Assembly (NCBI GenBank): GCA_008360955.1
Contig: LUCM01004210.1
Coordinates: 167,524 to 231,523, forward strand
Length of the DNA stretch: 64,000 nucleotides
Direction: 5' to 3'
Source: Fasciolopsis buskii
Lineage: Eukaryota; Platyhelminthes; Trematoda; Plagiorchiida; Fasciolidae
Made by a program: the position numbers and the translations under genes. How positions within the stretch are numbered: position 1 is the stretch's first letter; every line of letters begins with the position of its first letter. The notes under the pieces are model-generated. The model saw nothing but the letters and a program-made list of their open reading frames with translations. It did not search any database and was not told the origin of the DNA. Shown piece by piece: positions 1-12,242 of this stretch.

Positions 1-3000
1 TAAGTTCTTTCAGTTTCCTTTCTTCAAAACTACTTTCGTACATTTCTCTTATGAGATTATTTGATCATCATTCGTTTTTTAACTGGCAGTACCCCATTGT
101 GGAATGATACGTATCTTCGGACAATAGCCATGCACTGTAGTGATACTGGCTTTTCTAGACAGAATCGTTCGAACAAGATGTATCTTTCAGCTAGTCAGAG
201 ACAGGTTTATCTTCTCTTGCGAGTTCTTCCCTACAAACACGTTCCCGAAGTACACTGTATATTGACGGATTGAATGGAAACATGGTAGTAAAAGAGCGGC
301 TGATATCCTCAGGTTTAAATTTACCATAAGAAAGAAAATTACCAAGACTTAAGCATTACCGAAAAATGTCCGCGGCTAAAACAAATTGTCTCTGCCTTCA
401 TTGTGCAATATGAAAACGATAAAGAGACGTTTTACATCACCATCCGATGTGGAGATGAGCTTGGGATTGCAAATACGGAAATTTTTTGGAGATCCAAAAA
501 AGTAAAACATTTTGGAAATACTTACACGACGAGACTTTGGCCTGGCAATCAGCATACGCGACGCGAAGCAACATCAAATTATTTTATTTGGTGTTCCATT
601 ACGAATTGTAAATGCATTGATTTTCATATACGCAGTTGACTACATACACCAGCAATTAACGCGGTTTCTAGAAATCGCCCCTAAAAAGGTGAACAGGAAG
701 TAGAAACGCGTCTCCTGGTTAACCAATGGTATTCTGAAGTAGTGATATTTACTGGCAAAGAGTTGTCAAATTACCACGGAAAAAATCCTCAAAATCAGAC
801 AAAAAAGTTTTTCCTGCATATAAGTCCGTTCTCTGGATATCCTTTGGTTTAAGACAAATCACATGGTCTACACTGATAGTTTTCACTTCCCACGGAAATA
901 ATTCTTCCGTTGACACCTCACAGTACGCTAGCTCACTAAGTTGATGCCTTATCCGAAGATTTGAGGATCAGCTTCAGGTTTGGTCCCACACTAAATGGGT
1001 ATTCACAGGCGATCTTTTCTACCATCGACTGTCTGAGTTTGTCCTGCTGTTCCCGTGATTGGAAAAAGAATCCCCTCTATTGCCCTACTCGAATAGTTGA
1101 CATGAAAAGAAATTCGAGTGCTTGGCGAATTTCATAAGGAAACTAGCTGTTATTTAGGCGGCAACAAATATGAGAAATAAGACTTTGAGTTTAACCCAAT
1201 CATGGCAGTTTAGTTCAAGTTCAGTTGGAGCAAGCACCCATGTTGCTTGTTCAGTCTGATATCGACAACTGCTGCTTATTTTTAGTTATTAGTATATGGT
1301 TCAGGTGATACTTCCAAAGTTACCTCCAGATTGAGCCCAAAACCCTCGATAACCTTTTCCAATAAACTTTCAGCATTCGGACGGTGAATTTAAGGACACC
1401 AAGTTAACGTCGAGTAGCTGGATGCTGTGTCCCCAGGACGTGTACAGCTTATCTGAAACTAGAGGTGGCTGTGGCCGTGAACTGCTCGAATTGGTGAAGT
1501 GTTGCGCAGTCGGTGATTGTATCATTTGAATGAAAGAAGCAAAATATACGTACACTTCTCTATTATACTGAACCACTCGAGTAAGACTCTTTTGATTTCT
1601 TAGTTGAGTCAGACATTGAGGCCAGTTGGGGCAAATCAACTCAGAACGGTTGTGAAACAAGGTCTTGCTCCTAGAAGATATTGCGAATGCCCTGTTGTTG
1701 GGGGTCAGGGTCGGGAGAGATTTTCAGAAAATGTTGCTGCTTTCTGCTAGCAGTATAAGGCGATCGCAGATGACTTTACGTCACAACAATGTGAACTGAG
1801 TTTTGTAGAAATTTCACTATCAAACGTTTTGATTGTTTCAAAAGATGTCTATTAAATATGACAGTTGAGGTTTCCCAACGAGCTTGTTTCTGGCCCTGTT
1901 AAATTTCTAAAGTACCTCAGTTGATAAAATAAAAGTTAGAAAAGCGTGATTTTATAGTTGTGGGAATTTGGTCTCTCCTAGTTGTTACTTTTGTGTCTAC
2001 TATGACATCGAATCGATACATAACTGGTAGTTATCCGTTGTCCTACATACTCGCATTTGTTTAATATTTAGTCTGGAGAATTATCTAGAAGGCTTCTATC
2101 TGTCATTTGTGTGTTGCAAACGATGGTGACCTCTCATATCACAGACTAGATGCTAATTATAAACTACAGCGCATTTCCAGCGTGCACTTTGCAGTAATTG
2201 GCAACCATGTTCGCTGGATAATTTGTTTACCATAGCGTCGATTGACTTAGGCCCGCGTTTGTGGCATGACAAACGGGTACACCCAGTGGATCGTCATAGA
2301 TGATTGGACCGCCTGCCCCGGTAGACGCAAAACGCTGATTGGCTGGCAAACGAATGCCAACGCAAGATGTTTGGTGAACTTAATGCGCTCGTGTTCTTCC
2401 GGTGATCGATCGATCGGACTGCCCCTTTCTCTCCTCATTAACATCGCTGGTCGTTGTTACTCCTCCCCTCCACACACTACTGGGCTGATTCGTCTAGTAC
2501 GCGGCCGAGCGACCGCTGTCCCCCCCCCCGCCGCCATCTGCTACATTGGGTTTGACGAGCTCATTGTGCGGCGTTGCTCGTGTGACCGCAACTGTTTTGT
2601 CACTCGGTCACAAAGTGATCTGTTTGACTGATACGGGCCTGCCAACAATTGGTGTAAGTCGTGGCGGTGACAAGTTGTGTATGTGACTGGTGTGTCGTCT
2701 TAGTAATAGGCGGTGAATGCAGTTTTGTGGTTCTCCATTCACTAATAATTTTTTTGTGGGAGGGAATCACTCACGGGGGATCACGTTACAAATGCGTTGC
2801 AAGACAAGCAAGTCCGAACGCTACAACTTGCTTTTGAAATAAGTTACAATACATTTATTCATGACCAGCCTATCAAATGAAAACTGGTGATAAGCAACAT
2901 GCAACTGGGATTCCGTTCGTTTCAACCCACCTATCAAATTTTGTTGTATTGGTCAAGCACCAAATTAGTCACGTTCATTGCCTCCGTCATCGAAGTTGCT

Positions 3001-5035
3001 CTGTTGCTTCACCTTCCCTACTGCATTTCACTGCTTCTTTGGTTATCGCACTTTTAAGCAGAAAGGGGAAAAACCCTTTCTATATGGTAATGCATTCCGT
3101 GTGATTTTAACACTACCTTGTGATATTGTATGGATTTCTTTTTAGGAACTTCATCAGTGGATGGTATTCATGACACTGACCCACTTTTTTTTATCTCCAT
3201 CGGTGAATGATAACGAACGAGGCTTTTCCGATTTCCCGTCGCGATGTGTGAAGCATTTCTTTTCTCGATTCCAAGAGTTAATACAGTGTTGTGAAACAGT
3301 TTTTGCACACTTGAAGCGAAGCTTCATGGTGAGCTCCCGGGACGGCCGAACAAAATGTCTTAGTCAGTTTATGTGGGCTGCAGGCTACACCAAACTGCTG
3401 CATATGGGTGCCGCTGGTTAATCCGATTATTTAACCAAGCAATATTTCCGTACAAAATCTATTTGCAACTCGACTTTTATTTTCTAGCGGGAACAGCTGC
3501 AGTCTACAGTTAGCGTCCTTAGGTTGGGAAAGGGTTTGCCCTATATAAGCCGGAATCATACGCGCCGGAAACAGTGGATTGTCTTGTGACAAGCAACCTT
3601 CCCAGGAGTTGCTGCGTAAGTTCATTGTTGGCACTATGACGTGGGTTGTGTGGCCTATCGTGTAATACATACATCCTTCTTGGTTTGCAGAGTCATGCAA
3701 ACCGAATTTCTCGATCACCGGTTCTTTCGGTGCCTACGAGACGTGTAGAGTCCTTGGCCTGAAGTGGTCAAAAGATGTATGAATTGGAATACCGTACATG
3801 GGCTCCAGACGCTTTGCCCTTCAGATCGGGTATTGCGACTGAGGGTTCAAGACGTTTTTGCCTAAGTCCACCCACATCGATTTAAGCATCCAAGCAGTAC
3901 CGCGACTACACATGAAGCTTGAAGTACGATGGATAATCATTGGAGTTTGGAAGAACTTTTGGCACTTAGTGAACTCTACACGGTGTTTTTCCTTTTCCTT
4001 TCCTTTTGTGTTGCTAGTTAATGCTGCGCAGAATCATGGTGCCCATTTTAGACATACCACTTGCAAGATTAAGCCATTCTTCCACTTCTATCCAGCTTTC
4101 GGTTCAGTTATCCAAGTAATCTCTGTCTATTACGATTGCGGGTCTCGCCCAAACCTTACCATCACTTCAGCATGGGATGTGAATTGTGCGAAATTTTCCT
4201 GATGGAACGAATTCTTCCCCGACAGTTCCCTAACTGTGAACATTAGTAAATAGCATTCTAGTGTGCTGCTATTGTAATCGGAAGATTGTACGCTAGGACA
4301 AAAAGAAAGCTTGCGTAGAGAGAAAAATAAAGGAATTAGCGAAATGTGGTGATTGGTTTGTTAGTTGGAATAACATTTTTCACTATTTTTGTAGCAATAC
4401 TTTCACTTCGGTGGTCACCTCAGACGTTTATCTACGTTAGACCATCGTCAGTTAGGTCCACTACGTTTGCGGTATATTATGTACTCAATTTAACAAAACA
4501 CCATAATGTACTTTCTCTCTACGTTCAAACGTATTGCGCAACTGCCCCGAACAGTGGTTTATCTGATTCGGCTTATTTGGGATTCCTTCAATGAACACTA
4601 AAGTCAATAAGAACCGATAACCATTTGACTACAATTATTCTGGAGTGTTGGTACATTGTCTACCACACTGTTATGTAAAAAACCGTTCTGACAGTGGCTG
4701 CCTGTAGACTGTATTGTTTTGGTGACTCATAGACAGCATGGGTGAAAGTTGCATCCGTGAGCTGAGGTCGAACGATCATTTTATGTTAACTTATATATTT
4801 CAGGCAACATGAATTTCTTATTTTAGGTGTTTGCTCAGTTGTTGCATTATTAACCAAAAATGGTTGCCCGCATTCAAAGTTTTTGTAGACAGGTATACAG
4901 ACGAAGCATTAAAACGGTTCCGTTCTCCACCCGAGTAGACGGCATTTTCGTGGGCTCAGGGCGATTATCACTCGCGACTGCAGTTGTTAATTGCGACCAT
5001 GGCATTAAATTACACAAAATTACTATTAAGAGATC
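1..5035. other. Non-coding stretch with no recognised gene
   Basis: I found no cadherin exon, RNA gene or clear transposon coding sequence here. Open frames are short (60-121 codons), low in recognisable motifs, and occur on both strands at the density expected by chance. The only compositional feature is the GC-rich island listed separately. The upstream exons of the protocadherin gene (signal peptide, start of the first EC domain) should lie here or further upstream, but I could not identify them. Confidence 0.5.
2241..2640. other. GC-rich island with poly-C run
   Basis: This 400 bp stretch is visibly richer in G+C and CpG than its surroundings and includes a run of ten C (about 2520-2529) and repeated GATCGATCGATC-type words. 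A 121-codon open frame covers it on the plus strand (2266-2631), but the peptide matches nothing I recognise and probably reflects the low stop-codon density of GC-rich DNA. It could be a promoter or CpG-rich region, or a remnant of a repeat. The sequence alone does not decide. Confidence 0.35.
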
Positions 5036-5310
5036 ATGGAAGCACTGTACAGCTGTTTCATCCTTGTTAGGAATCATCAGCAGTGCATATCCACCGCGCC
5101 CGAACTGGGACGCGAACCCGGGACGAACGATTCTGAGTAGAACGCCTTAGCCATTACGCTACCGGGCAGGCTGTGAACGGTTTGTTGAACTTCACCACAT
5201 GATGTTGCACTTATCTGTCACTGATTTGCACGGCTACTGGCCCCTAGCGCAGTGGATATGCACTGCTGATGACTCCTAAAAAGGATGAAACAGCTTTACA
5301 GTGCTTCCAT
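5036..5310. repeat. Inverted-repeat element with tRNA-like segment, copy 1
   Basis: The left arm (5036-5096) and right arm (5252-5310) are near-perfect reverse complements: one reads ATGGAAGCACTGTA and onward, the other ends TACAGTGCTTCCAT. A minus-strand tRNA-like segment (5098-5167) abuts the left arm, and a spacer of about 85 bp separates it from the right arm. The left flank before 5036 is a more diverged version of the outer arm. The same architecture recurs at 6451, 35057 and 52820, with a truncated copy at 53851, so this is a mobile family and not a chance hairpin. Confidence 0.8.
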
Positions 5311-5885
5311 GGTTTCTTTATGGTGAGTTGAGCGATGTTATCAGATGATGAACTATTTCAAACGAACATTCAATTTCCTACTACTAACATGTACACAAAA
5401 TTAGTTCGTTCTGAACATGCTAGAATGTCTAGAATTCAATGCCGCAGCGTCTTCGAATGAACTTTAACCATTGCAAACAACCCAAGACCGTCTCCGTCCA
5501 GTAGACTGCTGCCGAAAGCGACTGACTTCTTAGAATTAGAATGCGGAGCTACATCAACAATAAAAAGTAGGAAAATAGCCTGAAGGCTCCTTGGCAATAC
5601 ATCAACTGGTATTTGATGCAAAACTACGAAAACTAAAGAGTACTTGAGGATCACGTTAGGATCAAGTTAGGGCTCATTCATATGTAGATCAGTCGGAAGG
5701 AACCATCAGTGGTGAAATAACTTCGGGGAATTTGGAGTCGCTGAATTTTGTTCTTGCCGTTCCGGACTTATGAATATGGTTGGCCGAGTCACACTGCAAA
5801 CATCCGCGAATCTATATGGGGACTGTGTCGTGTTGATTGCTTACGGACCTGTCACAGAGTTTTTGTTCCCCATTCATTCATCAAT
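5044..5885 (+). repeat. Perfect direct duplication, copy 1 (ends at N)
   Basis: This 842 bp segment is identical base for base, as far as I compared, to 6511-7352 (offset 1467). It ends exactly at the single N at 5886. Identity starts abruptly inside the left arm of the inverted-repeat element; just upstream the two loci differ (C at 5043, T at 6510) and then diverge strongly. A perfect repeat that stops at a gap character is typical of overlapping contig ends or haplotypes placed side by side, not of a biological duplication. Confidence 0.9.
5098..5167 (-). repeat. tRNA-like (SINE-type Pol III promoter) segment
   Basis: On the minus strand the 70 nt begin GCCCGGTAGCGTAATGGC and end AGTTCGGGC, so the ends can form an acceptor-like stem of about six pairs. 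TAGCGTAATGG resembles a tRNA A box. GGTTCGCGTCC fits the B box and sits in a T-arm-like hairpin. The anticodon arm is poor and there is no convincing CCA context, so this looks like a tRNA-derived segment of a repeat and not a functional tRNA. An exact copy lies at 6565-6634 and diverged ones at 35243, 52924 and 53853. Confidence 0.7.
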
Positions 5886-5886
5886 N
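5886..5886. other. Assembly gap (single N)
   Basis: A single undetermined base joins the end of the 842 bp duplicated segment to unrelated sequence that starts at 5887. It marks a contig join of unknown true length. Confidence 0.95.
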
Positions 5887-6129
5887 TGTCAAGTGTCGCA
5901 TCTTGAACACAGCCGAAGCCGTATCTATCCGTTTGTGTAACCCCCCTCTATGTGCTCAGAAACAATTTGTCCAGACTCTTAAACTTCCCTGGTCCACTTG
6001 TCATTATCCAACAAGTGGTCTACAATCTGATCGTGTGACAAATTGACCAATTACACATACACAGACGCATTCTTAGAGTTGTGAACTGATGTGAAAGCAA
6101 ACGGACAATTTCCCTTGAACCATCTCCAG

Positions 6130-6237
6130 ACCATATTTAATGTTATGTATTGGCATGAATACGAATAACTGAAAACGAGCTTGTTCGTCACGTTGTGTCG
6201 TTCTCAATGTGTTCTGTGGGATCTTTGAAACGTTTAA
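6130..6237 (+). repeat. Dispersed repeat (inverted partner at 30308-30422)
   Basis: The core ACCATATTTAATGTTATGTA, with the following TTGGCATGAATACGAATAAC, is found as its exact reverse complement near 30370-30415. Similarity extends on both sides with scattered differences, including a shared TTCTGTGGGAT stretch. Both copies are non-coding, so this is an unclassified interspersed repeat. It lies in the 5887-6510 stretch that is unique to the second contig. Confidence 0.75.
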
Positions 6238-6450
6238 AACACCAGAGAAGGCGTGGTAACATGCATAAACTGTTCTTGATCAATCAAGCCTAAACCTGTT
6301 TTTTCGTATTTACTGAATGATATCTACCACCCACTGATTCAGGGTCATCCTAGGCTTTCTCAACATAGGATCACCATTGAACCGAACCTGTACGCGCCTC
6401 TTTTTGCACACAAATCGATATCTTTTCATTCTTTATTCATTTCTATTTTA

Positions 6451-6830
6451 CATGAAATAATTCACCATGTGATATCATCGCTCAACTCACCATAAAGAAA
6501 CCATGGAAGTACTGTACAGCTGTTTCATCCTTGTTAGGAATCATCAGCAGTGCATATCCACCGCGCCCGAACTGGGACGCGAACCCGGGACGAACGATTC
6601 TGAGTAGAACGCCTTAGCCATTACGCTACCGGGCAGGCTGTGAACGGTTTGTTGAACTTCACCACATGATGTTGCACTTATCTGTCACTGATTTGCACGG
6701 CTACTGGCCCCTAGCGCAGTGGATATGCACTGCTGATGACTCCTAAAAAGGATGAAACAGCTTTACAGTGCTTCCATGGTTTCTTTATGGTGAGTTGAGC
6801 GATGTTATCAGATGATGAACTATTTCAAAC
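6451..6830. repeat. Inverted-repeat element with tRNA-like segment, copy 2 (fullest)
   Basis: This is the best-preserved example. The left arm (6451-6563) and right arm (6719-6830) are inverted repeats of about 112 bp. The inner 85 bp or so are nearly perfect, for example CGCTCAACTCACCATAAAG against CTTTATGGTGAGTTGAGCG. The outer 25-30 bp are more diverged. A tRNA-like segment (minus, 6565-6634) directly abuts the left arm. Total length is about 380 bp and there is no open frame of note, so it is non-autonomous. Confidence 0.8.
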
Positions 6831-7352
6831 GAACATTCAATTTCCTACTACTAACATGTACACAAAATTAGTTCGTTCTGAACATGCTAGAATGTCTAGA
6901 ATTCAATGCCGCAGCGTCTTCGAATGAACTTTAACCATTGCAAACAACCCAAGACCGTCTCCGTCCAGTAGACTGCTGCCGAAAGCGACTGACTTCTTAG
7001 AATTAGAATGCGGAGCTACATCAACAATAAAAAGTAGGAAAATAGCCTGAAGGCTCCTTGGCAATACATCAACTGGTATTTGATGCAAAACTACGAAAAC
7101 TAAAGAGTACTTGAGGATCACGTTAGGATCAAGTTAGGGCTCATTCATATGTAGATCAGTCGGAAGGAACCATCAGTGGTGAAATAACTTCGGGGAATTT
7201 GGAGTCGCTGAATTTTGTTCTTGCCGTTCCGGACTTATGAATATGGTTGGCCGAGTCACACTGCAAACATCCGCGAATCTATATGGGGACTGTGTCGTGT
7301 TGATTGCTTACGGACCTGTCACAGAGTTTTTGTTCCCCATTCATTCATCAAT
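6511..7352 (+). repeat. Perfect direct duplication, copy 2
   Basis: Second member of the 842 bp pair (see 5044-5885). It continues past 7352 into unique sequence (CGACATAAATGACGAG), whereas copy 1 is cut off by the N. This copy therefore probably represents the true locus. Confidence 0.9.
6565..6634 (-). repeat. tRNA-like segment (identical to 5098-5167)
   Basis: Same A-box-like and B-box sequences as the copy at 5098-5167. It lies within the perfectly duplicated part, so it may not be an independent copy. Confidence 0.65.
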
Positions 7353-10300
7353 CGACATAAATGACGAGAGGGGACACTACAGTTGGTATTTAGTCAGAAT
7401 ATTTAGAAATTTGTGAAAACGCCTTCCTTGGACTTGATATAACCAATGTGTCCCCTGGCAAGCTGTTGCTTAAACAGCAAGTGCAACTGAGCAGGAGTAA
7501 GAGGCATCGCGCGTCGTATGTTTGAGTACGATGTCTCATTAAGTCAGCCAGGTAGCGGTTCCGAATAGTTTCGACATGTTTCTGAATTACTTCGACTCCG
7601 TTCCGATTTGTGATGAAAATTGATCAGTTGGCCCTGAATTTCAGACGGCTCCCTTTCCAAATTAGACATGTTTCTGATTTCTTTCCATTTTGCTTCTTTG
7701 TGTAGTACCACAATGGTGTGGATGCTTTTTGGAGACATGCCTCATACCTACTTTTGAGTATCCAAAAGACTAGGTGCACAATCCCACTAGGAATTCAAAT
7801 TAAATCAGCTTTCCCAGTTGGCCCCTTTAAGCTCACAAATCACTTGAATGAAGTTTCCGTTGGTTTCACTGGAATATTAGTCATCAGAATAGTCGTCATG
7901 CTCCCGTCCACGATAAAAAGAATTATCTTCATGGTCTGATGGAAAACATACCTATCGGCTCAGAGGCAAGGACTTCCGTTGTCAATAAATGAAATTGAGA
8001 ACGTCTTCGCATCGCGTTTAGCCAGCAGGCCTGGTGGTCTGGGTAACCAGTCCAAACATAGCTGCTCAGTATCGGGTTGAATGTTGTTTTTCTCGTTTGG
8101 TCTTTTGTGGTTGTCTCGCAGCCTTTTGTCCTCCAACGCCCGGTACTCTCTGAATCCAGTGAGTGGGCGAACACTGGCGGGGTGGGGTAAATGGCGAAAT
8201 GTTCATTTCGGAGTAAATCGCGGCAGCGATGGATCAAAAGTCAGTTATGAAAGCCAACGCAGTTACACAGTCCAATCACTTCAACTTTGGTTTGTCACAC
8301 CCTTATGCGTGAACGCTAACAAATGTAGTACTCGTTCGTCAGCTAATTTCAAATGCATTTAATAGTCCATAGAAAATCCCGGACAACATGAACACGCGGT
8401 GTTAGTTGTTGATTTAAACCAATGGAAATCTACAGCAATATTGGGAACAGGGTTACGGAACTGCCTTCTTGAGAGGCCACGTAACCACACTGAAAGCAGT
8501 AGTGCTGATTTGACTCAAGGCATTTGGGTTAATTGCCTGATATGGTTAGAGCACAGCTGGTTACAATGCATCGGTCGAAATGAGTGGCCATTTTTGGGAA
8601 GACGCTGGAATTTTATCTTTCCCTGATTATTCACGGTTTTTGCTCAGTTATTCGGTGCGAACAACACTAACCGGCGATGGTCAAGTGAAGAAGGTGAGGG
8701 GACTTAGACATGAAAGTCGCTAGTTGAAATCCTCCGACTGTCACTCGAATTTCCTACTTGCCAGCCTTCTGTTCGCAGCGATCTTCCTCTTCAAGAATGA
8801 TGTACACATTGGTTTCGCTAATGAAGGAAGTAAATTAGAGAAGAGAATAAATGAGCGTCATCCACTGAGTTCATGATGGAACGTTCCGCAGGATACGAGA
8901 GTTAAATAGTGCATAAGTTATATTCTAAATTTATCCGTGTATCCAGCAGCTACATATGACACTGAAAAAACTTACTTTAGTAACGCATTCAACGGGTTAT
9001 TTGTCAGAGAAATGTACAACACATAACTAACGAGGGACCTAATTTTTCAGGCTATTACAAAGGACAGATGAATCGAAGCCATATAAAAACAGAATAACTT
9101 GGCACACAGATAAGGACAGATAAAGTTGATCGGGATGTCGTTACCGTACTCTGTATGATAAGAAGGTAGTCGACAGCAAGAGTACCACTCAATGCCGATT
9201 CTTAAACAAGATGCTGCATTGCCGAGAGACGCATGTCAACCCAAAGGTCATTAATACTGCCGATTCAGCTAGCTCAATGGTTTGTAAACTTAAACTAGCT
9301 AGCGGATTGCGATCAGCTCCAGGTTAGAGCATTAACAACGGCGTTAACTGCTGGCTTTCCTCATAGGCATGGACACCACTTACATGTTCATATCCGCCCG
9401 AACATTGACTGGAGTAGGCCAACGGATTGGTTCTATAATCAGCCTAAAGAAACGCAAAATTCAGCATCTGGAACAGGTGTCCGAGAAGAATTTTCATCCG
9501 GATTACTTGAGTTCCACAGGTCCACTTGCAAGGCAAAGTGGAAAGAGTTGAATGAGGACGTGGAAAGCAAGCAGGTGTGCCAGTCCTGTGGAGGCTGTGA
9601 ATTTCCATTGCGTCTGTTATCATCTAACCTAAAGGATGATTCGATTTACCAACATATGTGTAACAGGTTTACCGCTGGGCACAAATTTAAACATGAACTA
9701 TAAAGGGCTCGAATCACCTGTTCAGGTTTATCTTCTCCATAAAGAATGAATTGACTGTGCAAATTTGGAATATTACTCACCACTGGGAAGTCGATAAACC
9801 ACGTTACAGACAGTTTCGTAATGACATTTCAAAATTTTCGCTTGGCAAATTAATGCTGAACTTTCTAAAGGAAATGACCACGAGTTTATCCCTCTGTACG
9901 AAAGTGTCAACCATAATGTGGCATGCCAGCAGCCTGGTCACATTTCACTCAAGGTATGCCAACGCAAGTTGGAGAAATACATGATGAAGCATGGGAAGCA
10001 AGAGAGAATACTGTGACTGAAGATATCTATTATTTAAGTTGTTTCAAGTGGATAGTTCTAAATAAAACAACCCTTGTTATTCTTCATACAACAAATATGC
10101 ACTATTTTGGACGGGGGCCGTGACTATCGAAAGACCACCGAATTAGGAGGTGACCGACGGTCGGAGCAGTTGAACCCGATATTTTTCGTCCAAATGTCTC
10201 TATGTTAACCGCTTGACCTCATTGGTATCCGCTGCCAAAACAGCACATTCGGAACCTTCACTGAAATGCTGTTAATTATGAATGTGAAAGAAACCAAATT

Positions 10301-11186
10301 TTCAAATCAAATTCCGCAGACAGCATACGTCTATCGTTATAGAGAGAACATCATACTGCCTGTGAACAATATGGAAAGTGATTTTACAGGGTTGGTGAAA
10401 CAAAACTGTCGTTCAGACCAAGCTCGGGTTCTCATAGCAAAAAAGAATTGACGATCACGGCTCTACTCTTACGGAGTGGGTTCGGGAGTTGTGAACTAGT
10501 GATCCCATGAAAAGAATTCAAGCTGGGTTCACAAGACCTCTAGCTAATTAGTATAATTAGGTCGTATTGTTAACCATAAAGACCTTTTGTAGTCAGTTGT
10601 ATTCAAAAATATTTACAATCTGAAAAAGGCTTTTTATTACTGATGAGTGCAAATTAAGCTCTACTGTTGTTCATTGCTTACAAAATGGATTACTGCAAGG
10701 GTATGAGACGGTTCCTTGGATTTCACAGCGGAAGTCTGTTCATAAATGGGCACCAGAGGCAAGACTTACGCATAAAGATTGGTTATGATCTTTGTAGGCG
10801 ATGCCGTCTTAATAGCACCGATTATTAGATAGTAATCCTTCAAATTCTTCCAAGTGGCTTGATAGATGTCGGTAATTTGTGGTCATAGGTAAGATGATTT
10901 GGCTCGAATGAATTCGATCGCAGCACTTAATGTAAGCTGAATCAGTGTGAAATTTGTTAAGTTTCTACCAAGGGCGTTAGCAGCTGGGATGTATTCATCC
11001 TCATCCACTTGCTGGCATAAGCACCCTCCCAAACCGCGGTAGCTAGTAGCTTCCGTGGTTAAAATAAACCGTACTTCTGTGTTTCATTTCATCTAATTAG
11101 CAAAACGAGATTTCCAAATCCACCTATGCCGACAAAAAATGAAAAACATTGCATCATAAGCTTTATGGTTCATTTGTGTATTGTAG
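7353..11186. other. Non-coding stretch upstream of first recognised exon
   Basis: No exon, RNA gene or recognisable transposon protein was found. Short open frames on both strands (60-102 codons) have no motif I can name. The stretch most likely belongs to the intron preceding the first recognised protocadherin exon, because that exon starts with a splice acceptor at 11185-11186 in the middle of a cadherin domain. Confidence 0.5.
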
Positions 11187-11495
11187 TTGGTTGCTCGCGA
11201 TCCCGACAGAACTGCGCAACTGACCTATCGAATGGGAATGTCTACCGAAATTGCCGTGATGAACAACACGTTTGCAGTCGACTCAGACGGCCGTGTTCGA
11301 CTTCGAAGCGCTTTGAACTACGAACTGCGACAAACGTACAAATTACCAGTGGAAGTGACCGATGGCGAATTCAATGCGCAAAGTGTACTGAACATTCAGG
11401 TGACGGATGTGAACGATGAGGCTCCATCGTTTGAAATCAACCCAAAATTGCTTCAAGTAGAGGAGAACGTATCCCCGGGAAAACTGATTGGTCGG
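11187..11495 (+). CDS. Protocadherin exon 1 of the recognised set: end of one EC domain, start of next
   Basis: It encodes 103 residues in phase 0 at both ends. The acceptor TTGTATTGTAG precedes it and a consensus donor GTACGT follows. It starts mid-domain with ARDPDRTAQLTY (calcium-binding DxD and following strand). The usual LDRE is replaced by LNYE (residues 43-46), then comes VTDGEFNAQSVLNIQV and the linker motif DVNDEAPSF (74-82). The next EC opens with QVEENVSPGKLIGR (90-103). Since it begins inside an EC repeat, at least one upstream exon must supply the signal peptide and the first strands. The frame continues open past the donor to 11525, but the cadherin match stops at the GT. Confidence 0.93.
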
Positions 11496-12242
11496 GTACG
11501 TGTCAATGGATATGGTTCTAAATGAATGTTTTGCAGTTAGATGAGGTTTCCACCTACCTCAAATGTTATCACGTGACCCGAGTGACCAATCCGGAGAAGC
11601 TGTTTAAATTACACAACTATGTCTTGCGCGGCCTCGTGATTTCCTTGTCGCTCACTTCCAATGTTGTATATACTACAGTTTATCGCATTTTTACTCCACT
11701 CTCTCACAATCAATGTAAATGAAAAATATGAAACTTATGGGTCCTATTCAGTTGATTTGTAGTGACATCGGGATTTGAAAAGTGCATCACACGTCGAATG
11801 TATAGTAGAAAATAAGTAAATCTAAAACCTACTAGGGCAAGGGAAGAAGTTCGTCGCAAGCATGCCATGGACGTTAGCAGAGCTGAAAATTGATAAACAG
11901 GTACCATTGCAAGCGTTGTTTTTCGTCCAAACATTTCTCCATTGAAAGTTTAGCCTTGTAGTTTCCTTTCTACAGGAGACTTGTTTTATTTTCGTTCTTC
12001 CAATATAGGAATCACGCAAGATGCCTCGAACAATTTTGGCTCAATGTATTCATCTGATGGTAGCCTTAGTGGAATGAGAATTGTTTGCAAGTTTTACTTA
12101 AACATAAGCCTTCACTCCAATTACGTGCCCTCAATGTTCTTAAACCCAATCAAACAGAGCAACAAACTGACCAATCTAGAACTCTTGAAACTTCTAAAAT
12201 AGATGTATGCTATGTCGCTTAAATGCGTATATAAGATCCTGT

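Noticed and set aside
2266..2631. 121-codon plus-strand frame as a gene
   Set aside because: It lies in a GC-rich stretch with few stops, has an overlapping frame on the other strand and no recognisable domain.
5436..7121. Identical 72-codon minus-strand frames at 5436-5654 and 6903-7121
   Set aside because: They are identical only because the region is a perfect assembly duplication. The peptide has no known domain, so the repetition is not evidence of conservation.
11496..11525. Read-through of exon 1 past 11495
   Set aside because: The frame stays open for 9 more codons to a stop, but the cadherin pattern ends exactly at a consensus GTACGT donor and resumes in phase at 14672.
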